Origin: DASVLX01 sp035552275
GTDB lineage: Bacteria > Actinomycetota > Actinomycetes > Mycobacteriales > Pseudonocardiaceae
Length of the DNA: 34,414 nt
Reading direction: 5' to 3'
Assembly: GCA_035552275.1 (NCBI GenBank)
Contig: DASZLR010000026.1
Coordinates: 1-34,414 of the forward strand
Numbering within the stretch: the stretch's first letter is position 1; every line of letters starts with the position of its first letter. The position numbers were made by a program, and so were the translations under genes. Below are positions 6,749 through 15,015 of this stretch, one piece after another. The notes under the pieces were generated by a model. It was not told the DNA's origin and searched no databases. It saw only the letters and a list, made by a program, of their open reading frames with translations.

Positions 6749-8261
6749 CGACGTCCGCCGCCTCAGCGACCTCAGCCTCCGCGACCTCGAACTTCGCTAC
6801 CTGGGCGAACTCGGCCGCCTCGCGCCGCCGGAACATGCCCGACAGCGACACGACCAGCCCGAACACCGCGATGCCGACGACCACGACCAGCGCCGGACGC
6901 ATGCCCGACCACAGGTCCGCGGTGCTCCCGGCGGCGTCACCGCTGGCGGTGAGCACGGCGGTGACCACGGCCAGCATCACGCCGCCGCCGACCTGGAACG
7001 AGGTGTTGACCAGACCGGACGCCAGGCCCTGCTCATGGTCGGCGACCCCGTCGGTGGCCTGGATGTTCAGCGACGGGAAGCACAGCGCGCATGCCAGTCC
7101 CAGCAGGATCATCGAGGGCAGGATGTCGCTGGCGTAGTGCGGCGCGTGCCCGACCCGCAGGAACAGCGCATACGCCGCGACCAGGCAGCCGAAGCCGACC
7201 TGGATCAGCCGATGTGAGCCGAACCGGTCGACCAGCGGGCCGATCCGGGCCGAGCCGAGCGCGACCAGCGCGCCGGCCGGCAGCAGCGCGAACGCCATCG
7301 CCAGCGCGCTCCAGTGCAGCAGCGACTGGAGGTACTGCGTCACCACGAACTGGAATCCGGAGTACGAGCCGAAGAACGCGATGGCGCCGAGGTTGGCCCG
7401 GGACAGCGTGCCCGAACGCAGGATTCCCAGGCGCACCAACGGATGCCGGCTACGCCGCTCGATCACCACGAACGAGACCAACAGCGCGGCGGCGACGGCC
7501 AGTCCGCCCCAGGTGAGCGGGCTGCCCCAGCCGACCTGATGGGCTTGGGTCACCGTGTAGACGAGCAGCAGCATGGCCGCCGTCGCGGTGGCCGCGCCGG
7601 CGATGTCGTAGCTCTGGTCGGCGGCCCGGCGCGGGGTCGGGATCTTCGGGATCAGCCGAAGCCCGGCGAACAGCGCGATGATCGCGATCGGCGCCGGCAG
7701 CAGGAACGTCCACCGCCAGCCCACCTCGGTGAGCAGCCCGGACAGCACCAGTCCCAGCGAGAAACCGGTGGCCGCACAGGTGGTGTAGATGCTCAGGGCC
7801 CGGTTGCGGGCCGAGCCCTCCGGGAACGTCGTGGTGATGATGGACAGCCCGGCGGGCGCGGTGAACGCGGCGCTCACGCCCTTGATGAACCGGGCGGCGA
7901 TCAGCAGCGTCGGGTCGTTCACCAGGCCGCCGAAGACCGAGGCGACCGCGAAAACGCCCAGGGCGATGAGGAAGACCCGGCGACGACCCATCAGGTCGGC
8001 CGCGCGACCGCCGAGCAGCAGCAGCCCGCCGTAGCCCAGGATGTAGCCGCTGACCACCCATTGCAGGGCGGACGTCGACATGTGCAGGTCAGCTTTGATC
8101 GACGGCAGGGCGACGCCCACCATCGAGAGGTCGAGCGCGTCGAGGAACAGGGCGACACAGAGCACGACCAGCGTGCCCCACAGCCGCGCGCTCCAGCGGA
8201 GGCCGGGATCGGCCTGATCAGTGGTTGGTTCAGGAGCCAGGGTGGCTGGTGTTGAAGTCAC
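6741..8261 (-). CDS. MFS drug exporter, DHA2 (EmrB/QacA-like) type
   Basis: A 506-aa membrane transporter with about 14 hydrophobic segments. It shows the DHA2 first-helix signature LDALDLSMVGVALPSI, motif A-like GGRAADLMGRRR after the second helix, and a motif C-like GFSLGLVLSGLL. Members export drugs or other hydrophobic compounds by proton antiport. The start is GTG 8261 (VTSTPATLAPEP), 7 nt after TACCGT (8274-8269); the frame stays open further upstream but crosses the operator and the divergent marR gene. The C-terminus (EVAEAEVAEAAD) is an unusual Ala/Glu/Val-rich tail. It is divergent from the marR gene at 8349, its probable repressor. Confidence 0.93.
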   Translation of the reverse strand: MTSTPATLAPEPTTDQADPGLRWSARLWGTLVVLCVALFLDALDLSMVGVALPSIKADLHMSTSALQWVVSGYILGYGGLLLLGGRAADLMGRRRVFLIALGVFAVASVFGGLVNDPTLLIAARFIKGVSAAFTAPAGLSIITTTFPEGSARNRALSIYTTCAATGFSLGLVLSGLLTEVGWRWTFLLPAPIAIIALFAGLRLIPKIPTPRRAADQSYDIAGAATATAAMLLLVYTVTQAHQVGWGSPLTWGGLAVAAALLVSFVVIERRSRHPLVRLGILRSGTLSRANLGAIAFFGSYSGFQFVVTQYLQSLLHWSALAMAFALLPAGALVALGSARIGPLVDRFGSHRLIQVGFGCLVAAYALFLRVGHAPHYASDILPSMILLGLACALCFPSLNIQATDGVADHEQGLASGLVNTSFQVGGGVMLAVVTAVLTASGDAAGSTADLWSGMRPALVVVVGIAVFGLVVSLSGMFRRREAAEFAQVAKFEVAEAEVAEAADVVG

Positions 8262-8276
8262 GTCGGCGACGGTACA

Positions 8277-8331
8277 TGCACGCACAACTAGTGTCGACAC
8301 ATTTATTTTCGTTACATCTAGTGCGCGTGCA
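8277..8331. promoter_or_regulatory. MarR operator between exporter and marR
   Basis: A long imperfect inverted repeat spans the 87-bp divergent gap. Its arms lie at 8277-8294 and 8314-8331, both beginning TGCACGC when read inward and both containing ACTAG. A separate perfect palindrome, GTGTCGACAC, lies at 8291-8300. The repeat overlaps the promoter elements of both genes, so mutual repression by the MarR protein is likely. Confidence 0.6.
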
Positions 8332-8334
8332 TCT

Positions 8335-8351
8335 GATACTATGCGGCCATG
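8335..8351 (+). promoter_or_regulatory. marR promoter, leaderless type
   Basis: GATACTAT (8335-8342) contains TACTAT, which ends 6 nt before the ATG at 8349. TTACAT (8312-8317) is a possible -35, 17 bp before GATACT. No ribosome site is present. The same GATACTAT-N6-start arrangement precedes nrtR at 33366. Confidence 0.5.
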
Positions 8352-8738
8352 ACAGCCAAGGGCGGCGACGACGAGGTCGTGCGAGCCTGGCGAGATCTGC
8401 TCGCCACGAAGTTCGCCGCCTGGTGCGCGCTGGAGCACGAGTTGCAGGAGTTCGGACTCGGCGTCACCGAGTTCGAGGTGCTGGACCGGCTGCACGAGAA
8501 GTGCGGCGATGAGGACTTCCGCGTCCAGGAGCTGGCCGACTCGGTCTACCTGAGCCAGAGCGCGCTGTCCCGGCTGATCGGCCGGCTGGAGAAGGACGGT
8601 CTGGTCAGTCGCACGCTGTGCGCCGAAGACCGGCGCGGCATCTACGTCTGCCTGACCGAAGCCGGCCGCGACCGTTACCTGGAGGCGCGTCCCACCCACC
8701 GGGCGGTGCTGGCCAACACCCTGAAGCCGGGGAGCTGA
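8349..8738 (+). CDS. MarR-family regulator of the adjacent exporter
   Basis: A compact 129-aa winged-helix regulator. The N-terminal dimer helix is followed by EFEVLDRLHEK, the DNA-recognition segment VYLSQSALSRLIGRLEKDG, and the wing EDRRGIYVCLTEAGRDRY. It lacks part of the C-terminal dimerisation helix seen in longer MarR proteins. It is divergent from the DHA2 exporter with an inverted repeat between them, the classic layout of a drug-inducible efflux pair. The transcript is probably leaderless. Confidence 0.92.
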   Translation: MTAKGGDDEVVRAWRDLLATKFAAWCALEHELQEFGLGVTEFEVLDRLHEKCGDEDFRVQELADSVYLSQSALSRLIGRLEKDGLVSRTLCAEDRRGIYVCLTEAGRDRYLEARPTHRAVLANTLKPGS

Positions 8739-9168
8739 TCCGGCGTCGACTGACCGGTTCCAGGTCGCGAGTTTTATTCATATTTTGCCGTGATCAGCGC
8801 GAACACGCGACCACGAGACCGCCGGTTCACGGTTTATTCATAACCACCGTGCAATATGGGTGATACACATCATTTACGTCGGTGACAGCCGCTCCGGCCC
8901 GCCATCGACGGATCACGCAGGTGATATCGGACCGGTATCGAGGCGGTCTCGGCCGCCCGACTGTGCACCCTTTCGGCGTTATGGCTGGTGCGCCGGGCGC
9001 GAGGCCAATCGCGAGGGGCCGGACCGGCCTGCCGTAGTTGATCTACGAGGCCCAAAGACCTGAGCTGAGCACGGGTCTCGGCGATCCGAGACCACCCAGT
9101 ACTTGCTACCACCGCACCGGCCCCTGCTAGACTCAGCGGCCACCAAAAGATCAACTGCTGAGGGGTAG
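8739..9168. other. 430-bp non-coding stretch with AT-rich repeats before the conservon
   Basis: No convincing gene is seen. TTTATTCATA occurs twice exactly 60 bp apart (8773-8782 and 8833-8842), striking in this GC-rich DNA. The second copy sits inside an inverted repeat, CACGGT (8828-8833) and ACCGTG (8846-8851). TAGACT (9128-9133) with TTGCTA (9103-9108) is a possible promoter towards the conservon, although its 19-bp spacer is long. Confidence 0.4.
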
Positions 9169-9258
9169 ATGCCAGATCACAGCCTGCCGTTCGACATCGC
9201 GGAGTTAACCGCCAGCCTACCGGCGATGTTGCCTGGACCACATGATTTGGTCACCTGA
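9169..9258 (+). CDS. Possible 29-codon leader ORF upstream of cvnA
   Basis: ATG 9169 has a good ribosome site (GAGGGG, 3 nt away) and opens a 29-codon frame, MPDHSLPFDIAELTASLPAM..., ending at 9258, about 90 bp before cvnA. It follows the possible TAGACT promoter. It could be a regulatory leader peptide, a tiny protein or chance. Codon use is unremarkable. Function unknown. Confidence 0.25.
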   Translation: MPDHSLPFDIAELTASLPAMLPGPHDLVT

Positions 9259-9349
9259 GCGTGGCAGAATTCGGTCTTCCGTGTTCAGCGGACGCACCAG
9301 ACGAATACCGTATTTCCGAGCTGCTGAGTTTCTCAAACTGAAGGCGCTG

Positions 9350-11089
9350 ATGTCTCACTTGCCGCTTGCCAATAATCATGGTCAGCAGTGGTCCGGCTCC
9401 GGCGGCCAGGGGCGATCGGACGGCATGGATGTCGGAGGGGTCCAGCGGCCTCGTCTGGTATGGCTCGCGGCCGTGCCCGCGGTCGCGATGGCGGTGCTGG
9501 GCGCGGCCGCCGCATTCGTGCTGGCGGTCGATCAATCGCCCGCCGTGGTGATCACCGTCAGCGTCGTCGGGGTGGTGGCCTGCGTGGCCATCCTCCTGTT
9601 CGCGGTGCGCCAAGCCCGGAGCGCGGCCCGCGCCCTCGCGCGGCAGGCCAACGAGCCGCAACGCGCGTTCGACGCGGCCATGGCCGGACTGACGGAATTC
9701 CACGGCCGCATCACGGATTTCGTCGCCGCCCTACAGCGCGGGCAGCGGCCTACCGTCTACGAGCCCCCGGCGGAGCCGACCGCGGATCGCGACCGGTTCG
9801 CCGCGCTGGCCCGCCGCCTGCAGCAGACCGAGAACGCCGTGGAGGTCGCCTTCCTGCGGGCCGCCGAGAACCTGCCGCACGGTGATCCGCTGCAACAGCT
9901 GACGGTGTTCGGCAACCTCGGTCGTCGGCAGCAGTCCCTGGTGCACCGGGCGATCCGGATGCTCGACGAGTTGGAGAACCAGGTCGAAGACCCCGACCTG
10001 CTCAAAGGGCTGTTCGCGCTCGATCACCTGGTGACCCGCATCCGCCGCCAGACCGAGAACCTGGTCGTCCTCGGTGGCGCCCCCGCGCAGCGGCAGTGGA
10101 GCACGCCGCTGACCATGGTCGCCGTGTTGCGCTCGTCGATCGCCGAGGTGGAGCAGTACAACCGGGTCAAACTGGTGCTGCCGATCAAGGGCACGCTGCG
10201 CGGCCACGCCGTCGCCGAGATCGTCCATCTGCTGGCCGAACTCATCGAGAACGCCACGGTCTTCTCCAATCCCGACACCACGGTCATGCTGCGCGCGCAA
10301 CACGTCACCGCGGGCCTGGCGATCGAGGTGGAGGACCGCGGTCTCGGCATGCACATGCCGGACCTCGACCGGATCAACGAGTTGTTCGCCAGCCCGGACA
10401 GCGCCGACATCGGCGAGCTGTTGGCCAACGGCCTGATCGGACTCTGGGTGGTCGCCCAACTCGGCCGCCGCAACGGCGTGAAGGTGCGGCTGCAGACCAA
10501 CATCTTCGGTGGCATCAGCGCGGACGTGGTGATCCCGCGCGGCCTGCTCGGCGAGGAACCGGAGCACGAGCCAAGCCGACCGCAGCGCCACGAGTTGCTT
10601 CCGGCCGGTGCGCCGGCCGCCACCGAGCAGTCGAACGGGCACGCCTCCGGCGACCCACAGGCGGCCATCACCGGACGGGTGGCGGTCGTGGCTCGCCAGG
10701 AGGACGCGCGTCGCCAGCCGCCAGCTCAACCGGCTCAGCCGTCGCAACCGAACTGGTCACCGCCGCCGAACGGCGATCCGCTCCCCCAGCGTCAGCCGCA
10801 ACATCAATGGCCGCCCAATCCTGACCCTGCCGCGCCGGCGACAGCGACGACGCAGCAGTCCTACGGGTCCGCCGGCCAGGCTCCCCCGACGTATCAGCCG
10901 CAGCGGCCGCCGCTGCCGAAGCGTCCACCCGGAATGACCCATCTGGCGCCCCAACTACTCAACCAGCCGGAGGTCTCCAAGGACGTCACCGGACACACCC
11001 CCAATCTGATGGCCAGCTTTTTGGAGGGTATCCGCACCGGCACCGACGAGGAGCCCGCTGATCCGGGTCACTCGTCACCAGACGAATGA
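9350..11089 (+). CDS. cvnA: Conservon sensor-kinase-like protein CvnA
   Basis: A 579-aa membrane protein with two close transmembrane helices (about 36-60 and 64-86), almost no extracellular part, a helical linker, and a histidine-kinase-like ATPase domain. It shows the LDHLVTRIRRQTENLVVL region (about 224-241), N box ELIENATVF (297-305), G1 EDRGLGM (328-334) and G2-like ANGLIGLWVV (359-368). The last 170 residues are rich in Pro and Gln. Conservon proteins CvnA-D form a membrane-linked complex resembling eukaryotic G-protein systems that affects development and antibiotic production in Streptomyces. ATG 9350 has AAGG 6 nt upstream; longer upstream frames lack support. Confidence 0.88.
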   Translation: MSHLPLANNHGQQWSGSGGQGRSDGMDVGGVQRPRLVWLAAVPAVAMAVLGAAAAFVLAVDQSPAVVITVSVVGVVACVAILLFAVRQARSAARALARQANEPQRAFDAAMAGLTEFHGRITDFVAALQRGQRPTVYEPPAEPTADRDRFAALARRLQQTENAVEVAFLRAAENLPHGDPLQQLTVFGNLGRRQQSLVHRAIRMLDELENQVEDPDLLKGLFALDHLVTRIRRQTENLVVLGGAPAQRQWSTPLTMVAVLRSSIAEVEQYNRVKLVLPIKGTLRGHAVAEIVHLLAELIENATVFSNPDTTVMLRAQHVTAGLAIEVEDRGLGMHMPDLDRINELFASPDSADIGELLANGLIGLWVVAQLGRRNGVKVRLQTNIFGGISADVVIPRGLLGEEPEHEPSRPQRHELLPAGAPAATEQSNGHASGDPQAAITGRVAVVARQEDARRQPPAQPAQPSQPNWSPPPNGDPLPQRQPQHQWPPNPDPAAPATATTQQSYGSAGQAPPTYQPQRPPLPKRPPGMTHLAPQLLNQPEVSKDVTGHTPNLMASFLEGIRTGTDEEPADPGHSSPDE

Positions 11090-11116
11090 GCGTCACTTGA
11101 GGAGACACCACTCATC

Positions 11117-11548
11117 ATGAGCGATTGGCCTACGAGCGCGCCACAAGACCTGACGTGGCTGCTGCAGAACCTGGTGAACGGCGTTCCGGACACCCGCAGC
11201 GCCGTGCTGCTGTCGTCCGACGGGTTGGCCAAGTACTGGCACGGGATCGACGCCAACGAAGCCGAGGTGCTGGCGGCGACCGCCTCCAGCCTGTGCTCGG
11301 TGGCCCGCAGTGTCGGGGCCCGGTTCGGCAGCGGCGACGGAGTCCGGCAGGTGGTCGCGGAGCTCAGCGACGTCGTTCTCTTCGTCACCACGGCCGGTCC
11401 GAACGCCGTGCTCGCCACCCTGGCCGGCCGGGAGACCGACCCGGGAGTGCTCGGCTACGAGATGGCACAACTGGTCAAGCGGGTGCCGTCGCATCTGGCC
11501 ACGCCCCCGCGCCACCCGATTTCCGCGCCGGGCAACGGTCTGGGGTGA
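11117..11548 (+). CDS. cvnB: Conservon roadblock/LC7 protein CvnB
   Basis: A 143-aa roadblock/LC7-domain protein. It starts DLTWLLQNLVNGVPDTRSAVLLSSDGL and continues with the core strands VVAELSDVVLFVTTAGPNAVLATLAG, typical of MglB-like partners of bacterial small GTPases. In conservons CvnB binds CvnD and bridges to CvnA. The ATG at 11117 follows a GAGGAG ribosome site at some distance (about 13 nt). It lies 27 bp after cvnA and abuts or overlaps cvnC. Confidence 0.92.
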   Translation: MSDWPTSAPQDLTWLLQNLVNGVPDTRSAVLLSSDGLAKYWHGIDANEAEVLAATASSLCSVARSVGARFGSGDGVRQVVAELSDVVLFVTTAGPNAVLATLAGRETDPGVLGYEMAQLVKRVPSHLATPPRHPISAPGNGLG

Positions 11549-11550
11549 GC

Positions 11551-11910
11551 ATGACACTGTCCGAGGACGGGCCGTGGGTTGACGACGCGGCTGGGCTGCT
11601 GGTTCGGCCGTACTCGGTGACCAACGGTCGAACCCGTCCGACCGAGCCGCTTGACCTGCTGTCCATGGTGCGGGCCACCGGCCGGGTGCCGGCGCACATG
11701 GAGCCGGAACACCACGAGGCGCTCAAGCTGTGTGAGCCGCCCGCATCCGTCTCCGAGGTCGCGGCGAAGCTGCGGCAACCCGTGGTGGTCGCGAAGGTTC
11801 TGCTGTCCGACCTCATTGGATGGAACGCCGTCAGCACCCGCGCCCCCGCCGTCGACATCCCCGACCGATCCATACTGGAGGCACTGCTCAATGGGCTCCG
11901 CAGCATATAA
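11551..11910 (+). CDS. cvnC: Conservon DUF742 protein CvnC
   Basis: A 119-aa DUF742 protein. The signature parts are AGLLVRPYSVTNGRTRP (near 13-29), LDLLSMVRATG and a winged-helix-like segment SVSEVAAKLRQPVVVAKVLLSDLI. The exact role in the conservon complex is not settled. An in-frame GTG at 11545 would overlap the cvnB stop as GTGA and is an alternative start. Its 3' end overlaps cvnD by 20 bp. Confidence 0.92.
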   Translation: MTLSEDGPWVDDAAGLLVRPYSVTNGRTRPTEPLDLLSMVRATGRVPAHMEPEHHEALKLCEPPASVSEVAAKLRQPVVVAKVLLSDLIGWNAVSTRAPAVDIPDRSILEALLNGLRSI

Positions 11911-12514
11911 CTCCGGGCCGGCACCCAACTCCGGGCAGATCCCCCAAGCGGTCAAGATCCTCATCGCGGGCGGTTTCGCCGTCGGCAAGACCACGCTGGT
12001 GAACTCGGTGAGCGAGATCGAGCCGTTGACCACCGAGGAGAACATCACCGTCGCCAGCGTCGGCACCGACAACCTGACCGGGGTGGAACGGAAAACGACC
12101 ACGACGGTCGCCCTGGACTTCGGCCGGCTGAGTTTCCCGCGGGAAAACCTGGTGCTCTACCTGTTCGGCACTCCCGGGCAGGACCGGTACTGGTTCATGT
12201 GGGACGAACTGTCCAAAGGGTCGCTGGGCGCGGTCGTGATGGTCGACACCCGGCGGCTGGAGGACAGCTTCGCCGCCATCGAGTTCTTCAGCCACCGGGG
12301 AATCCGCTACCTGGTCGCGGTCAATCAGTTCGCCGGTGGGTTCCACTACGAACCCGAGGAGGTGCGGGACGCGCTCACCATCGAACCGCACGTGCCGATC
12401 GTGCTGTGCGACGCCCGCGACCCCCGGTCCGCCACGAACGTCCTCGTCAGACTGATCGAGTACGTCATCGCCTCGTACACGTCACAGTCCACGCTGGCCA
12501 GCGCTCGCATCTGA
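11891..12514 (+). CDS. cvnD: Conservon GTP-binding protein CvnD
   Basis: A 207-aa Ras-like GTPase of the conservon type. It shows the P-loop GGFAVGKTT at 27-35, a G3 region with FGTPGQDRYWFMW, and NQFAGG at the usual NKxD position. The switch stretch VERKTTTTVALDFG is typical of the MglA/CvnD group. It is expected to cycle between GDP and GTP under control of CvnA-C. The ATG at 11891 has GGAGG upstream (CTGGAGGCACTGCTCA) inside the end of cvnC. The stop codon lies within the first unit of a 25-bp tandem duplication. Confidence 0.95.
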   Translation: MGSAAYNSGPAPNSGQIPQAVKILIAGGFAVGKTTLVNSVSEIEPLTTEENITVASVGTDNLTGVERKTTTTVALDFGRLSFPRENLVLYLFGTPGQDRYWFMWDELSKGSLGAVVMVDTRRLEDSFAAIEFFSHRGIRYLVAVNQFAGGFHYEPEEVRDALTIEPHVPIVLCDARDPRSATNVLVRLIEYVIASYTSQSTLASARI

Positions 12515-12548
12515 CAGAAACCCCAGCGCTCGTCTCTGACAGAAAAGG
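12499..12548. repeat. 25-bp tandem duplication at the cvnD stop codon
   Basis: CAGCGCTCG followed by CTGACAGAAA occurs at 12499-12520 and again at 12524-12545 with two mismatches, giving a 25-bp period. The first unit contains the last codons and TGA of cvnD; the second runs to the ribosome site of the GAF gene. It looks like a local slippage duplication that lengthened the intergenic space. Confidence 0.8.
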
Positions 12549-12557
12549 GAGCCCACC

Positions 12558-13121
12558 ATGGATTTCGAGCCCGAGCATCGTTTGTTCACTCCGGAGGACC
12601 CCGAGGCGGAGCAGCGCCTGGCACGCCTGCGGGAACTCGGTCTGGAGTCCCGCCCGTATCCGGAGTTCGACGCGTTCGCGCGGCAACTGGCCCTCGACGC
12701 CGATGCGCCGGAGGGCTACGCGATGATCAATTTCATTGGTCCGGCCGAGCAGTACTTCGCGGGGCTGTACACCCCGTCCACCAACGGCGGCAGCGGTGCC
12801 CAGCAGGTGGCCGCGGCCGCCGCGTCGGGACAGCCCGGCCGGGTGATGGACCGGGACCACGGCTTCTGTCCACATGTCGTGGTCCGGCGCAAGGCCCTGG
12901 TGCTGGAGGACGTCTGCGACTATCCCCGGTTCGCCGGCAATCCGGTGGTGGACGAGTTGGGCATCCGCTCGTACCTGGGCGCCCCGCTGTTGGACCGCAA
13001 CGGCTTCGCCCTCGGCACCATCTGTGTGGTCGCCACCGAGCCGCACCCCTGGGGACACGAGGGGCTGCGGACCATCAAGTCGATGGCCGACGCCGTGGTC
13101 GACCACATCCACCGGCGTTAG
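12558..13121 (+). CDS. GAF-domain protein following the conservon
   Basis: 187 aa, one GAF domain covering about residues 30-185. Typical parts are FDAFARQLALDADAP, a strand AMINFIGPAEQYFAGLY, FCPHVVVRRKALVLEDV, and SYLGAPLLDRNGFALGTICVV. GAF domains bind small ligands or sense redox and light; FCPHVV carries a Cys and His that are common in this actinomycete subgroup. It lies 43 bp after cvnD with a clear GGGAG ribosome site and is probably co-transcribed as a fifth conservon gene. The ligand is unknown. Confidence 0.87.
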   Translation: MDFEPEHRLFTPEDPEAEQRLARLRELGLESRPYPEFDAFARQLALDADAPEGYAMINFIGPAEQYFAGLYTPSTNGGSGAQQVAAAAASGQPGRVMDRDHGFCPHVVVRRKALVLEDVCDYPRFAGNPVVDELGIRSYLGAPLLDRNGFALGTICVVATEPHPWGHEGLRTIKSMADAVVDHIHRR

Positions 13122-13140
13122 TTAGCTCGCCGGCCGGGGC

Positions 13141-14358
13141 TCAGGACACCAGCTCGGTGCGAAGGTGGTCGGCCAGCTGTTCGGACCACTGCTGGCCGCG
13201 CGACACGCCCAACGCCAGTTCGGCCAGCCGAAGCCGCTGGATGTCCGATGTCCCGGCCGGGGCGTAGATATGATGCGCATCGCGCAGATATCGCTGGAGC
13301 GGGCTGCCGCCGTCCAACGCGTACGCCCCGTGCACCTCCATCGCGAGCCTCGCCGAGTCCATTGCGGACTCCACGTTGAGCAGCTTGGCGTTCATCAGCT
13401 CCGCGTCACACGGCAGGCCGAGATCCAGCAGGTGGGCCGCGTGGTAAGCGACCAGTCGGGACGTCATCAGTTGCGACTGCATGTGGCCCAACCGCTGTTT
13501 GACGGTGGCCACGTCGTACAACGGACTGCCGTAGCGCTCCTGCTTCCGGGCGAACGCCAGGGTCTCCTCAAGGATGGCCTGATGGATGCCCAGTGAGACG
13601 GCGGTCAGGTTCGGCCGGCCGTACAGGATGCTGGACGAGTACGCGACCTTCAGGCCGTCGCCCTCGGCGCCGAGCAGGTTGGTGGCCGGAATCCGGCAGT
13701 TCTCGAAGATGAGCTCGCCGAAGCTGAAGCCGTGCAGGCCGAAGGCCGGCCGGTGCGGACCGAGCGAGAAGCCGGGCCGATCGGACTCCACCAGAAACGC
13801 CGAAAGCCCGCGCGACCCGGGTCCGGTGCGGACGACCACGCCGTGCAGGTCGCCAACGTGACTGTTCCCGACGAACACCTTGCGGCCATTGAGGACGTAC
13901 TCGTCGCCATCTCGGTCCGCGGTCGTGATCATCCCCAGCACGTGGCCGCCGGACTCGGGCTCGGTGACCGCGATGGTGGGCAGGCAACCGCCGCTGGCGA
14001 TGGCCGGCAGCCAGGTATTTTTCTGTTCCTCGTTGCCCCAGTGCAGAATTTTCGCGACACCCAATTGAGACGCCTGCGCCATCGCACCCATAGCGCCGCT
14101 CACTCGCGACAGTTCTTCGATGATGATCGTCTTGGCCAGGTGCCCGAGTCCCATCCCACCATAGCTGGGATCGATGGTCACCCCGATCCAACCCTGCTCC
14201 GCGATCATTCGAGACAACTCGTATTGAACCGAGCGGGACGCCTCCATCTCGGACACTCGCGGACCGACCTCCGTTTCCGCGAAGGTCCGGACGTCCTGCC
14301 TGAGGCGATCGTGAGCTGACGTGGTGAAATAACCGTTCATTGAGGCGTCGATGTCCAT
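13141..14358 (-). CDS. Acyl-CoA dehydrogenase-family protein lacking the usual catalytic Glu
   Basis: A 405-aa flavoprotein with all three acyl-CoA dehydrogenase domains: the N-terminal helical part (about 15-125), the FAD-contacting beta domain (AVTEPESGGHVLGMITTA, GLSAFLVE), and the C-terminal helices (ARKQERYGSPLYDVATVKQRL, LRDAHHIYAPAGTSDIQRL). In most family members the residue before GT in that last motif is the catalytic base Glu; here it is Ala (about A368). It may use another base or a different reaction, as in acyl-ACP dehydrogenases of secondary metabolism. The ATG at 14358 has GGAG 5 nt upstream. It converges on the GAF gene with 19 bp between. Confidence 0.9.
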   Translation of the reverse strand: MDIDASMNGYFTTSAHDRLRQDVRTFAETEVGPRVSEMEASRSVQYELSRMIAEQGWIGVTIDPSYGGMGLGHLAKTIIIEELSRVSGAMGAMAQASQLGVAKILHWGNEEQKNTWLPAIASGGCLPTIAVTEPESGGHVLGMITTADRDGDEYVLNGRKVFVGNSHVGDLHGVVVRTGPGSRGLSAFLVESDRPGFSLGPHRPAFGLHGFSFGELIFENCRIPATNLLGAEGDGLKVAYSSSILYGRPNLTAVSLGIHQAILEETLAFARKQERYGSPLYDVATVKQRLGHMQSQLMTSRLVAYHAAHLLDLGLPCDAELMNAKLLNVESAMDSARLAMEVHGAYALDGGSPLQRYLRDAHHIYAPAGTSDIQRLRLAELALGVSRGQQWSEQLADHLRTELVS

Positions 14359-15015
14359 AGTCGCTCCAATACGGTCGCGGTGGTGACGAAAAATCCGCAA
14401 CACTGGGGGTCCCCCATCTTGACATGTGGTAACCAACAGTGACGAAGTCTATGCGGTGAGCTTCCTTCTTGGTACCGCCTAAATGGTGATGACGCTACGC
14501 GCCAGTAATTCCACGATGTGGTCCGATCCGTCGGCTGTCATCGGCTGTCATCGCTAGTCGCGACGAAAGCTCTAATCGAAATACCCGGTTAACACAACCG
14601 TACATCGGCACGGCTGGATGTCGCATATCTTACATTCGGCCGGTGGGAGCCGCCGAACGCGGCGCTCGCCCAGCACGGTGTCACACCAGGTAGGACCACC
14701 CAAGGAAGGCACGTAACGGGATTCACAGAACTGTAACCGACATCGGCTTGCTCATTCGGCACATATACCCTTGACTACCCTCAGTCGCTATGGCGGCAGG
14801 AGCGCGTCCACGCTGTCTTGCGGGACACCCAGGCGACTACGCTACGCACAGAGCCGCCGTCTGCAATCCCCCTTTTGGCCTAATGAGTCCCATCATCGCC
14901 GCAATCGGGTTTCTCGGCCACCAGCACGGTGGGTGGACGGCCGCCGCCCGCGCCGACGGCTGATCCCGCTGTTCGGATTCAGTCGGCGGCATTCGGATGA
15001 CGGGCGGCCATCGAG
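14359..15015. other. 657-bp non-coding stretch between acyl-CoA dehydrogenase and hisH
   Basis: No credible gene is seen on either strand. Contents noted: a TGGGGG-T-CCCCCA palindrome (14404-14416) in the probable leader of the dehydrogenase gene; a possible -10 for that gene, TAGACT (14451-14446, minus strand); and a 10-bp tandem repeat, TCGGCTGTCA, at 14531-14540 and 14541-14550. The stretch has many stops and lower GC than its neighbours. Confidence 0.4.

Noticed and set aside
8262..8699. N-terminal extension of the exporter frame
   Set aside because: It crosses the operator and the whole divergent marR gene; transporter similarity begins just after GTG 8261.
13113..13134. CCGGCG/CGCCGG hairpin between the GAF and dehydrogenase genes as a terminator
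   Set aside because: Only six base pairs with a 10-nt loop, easily expected by chance in this composition.
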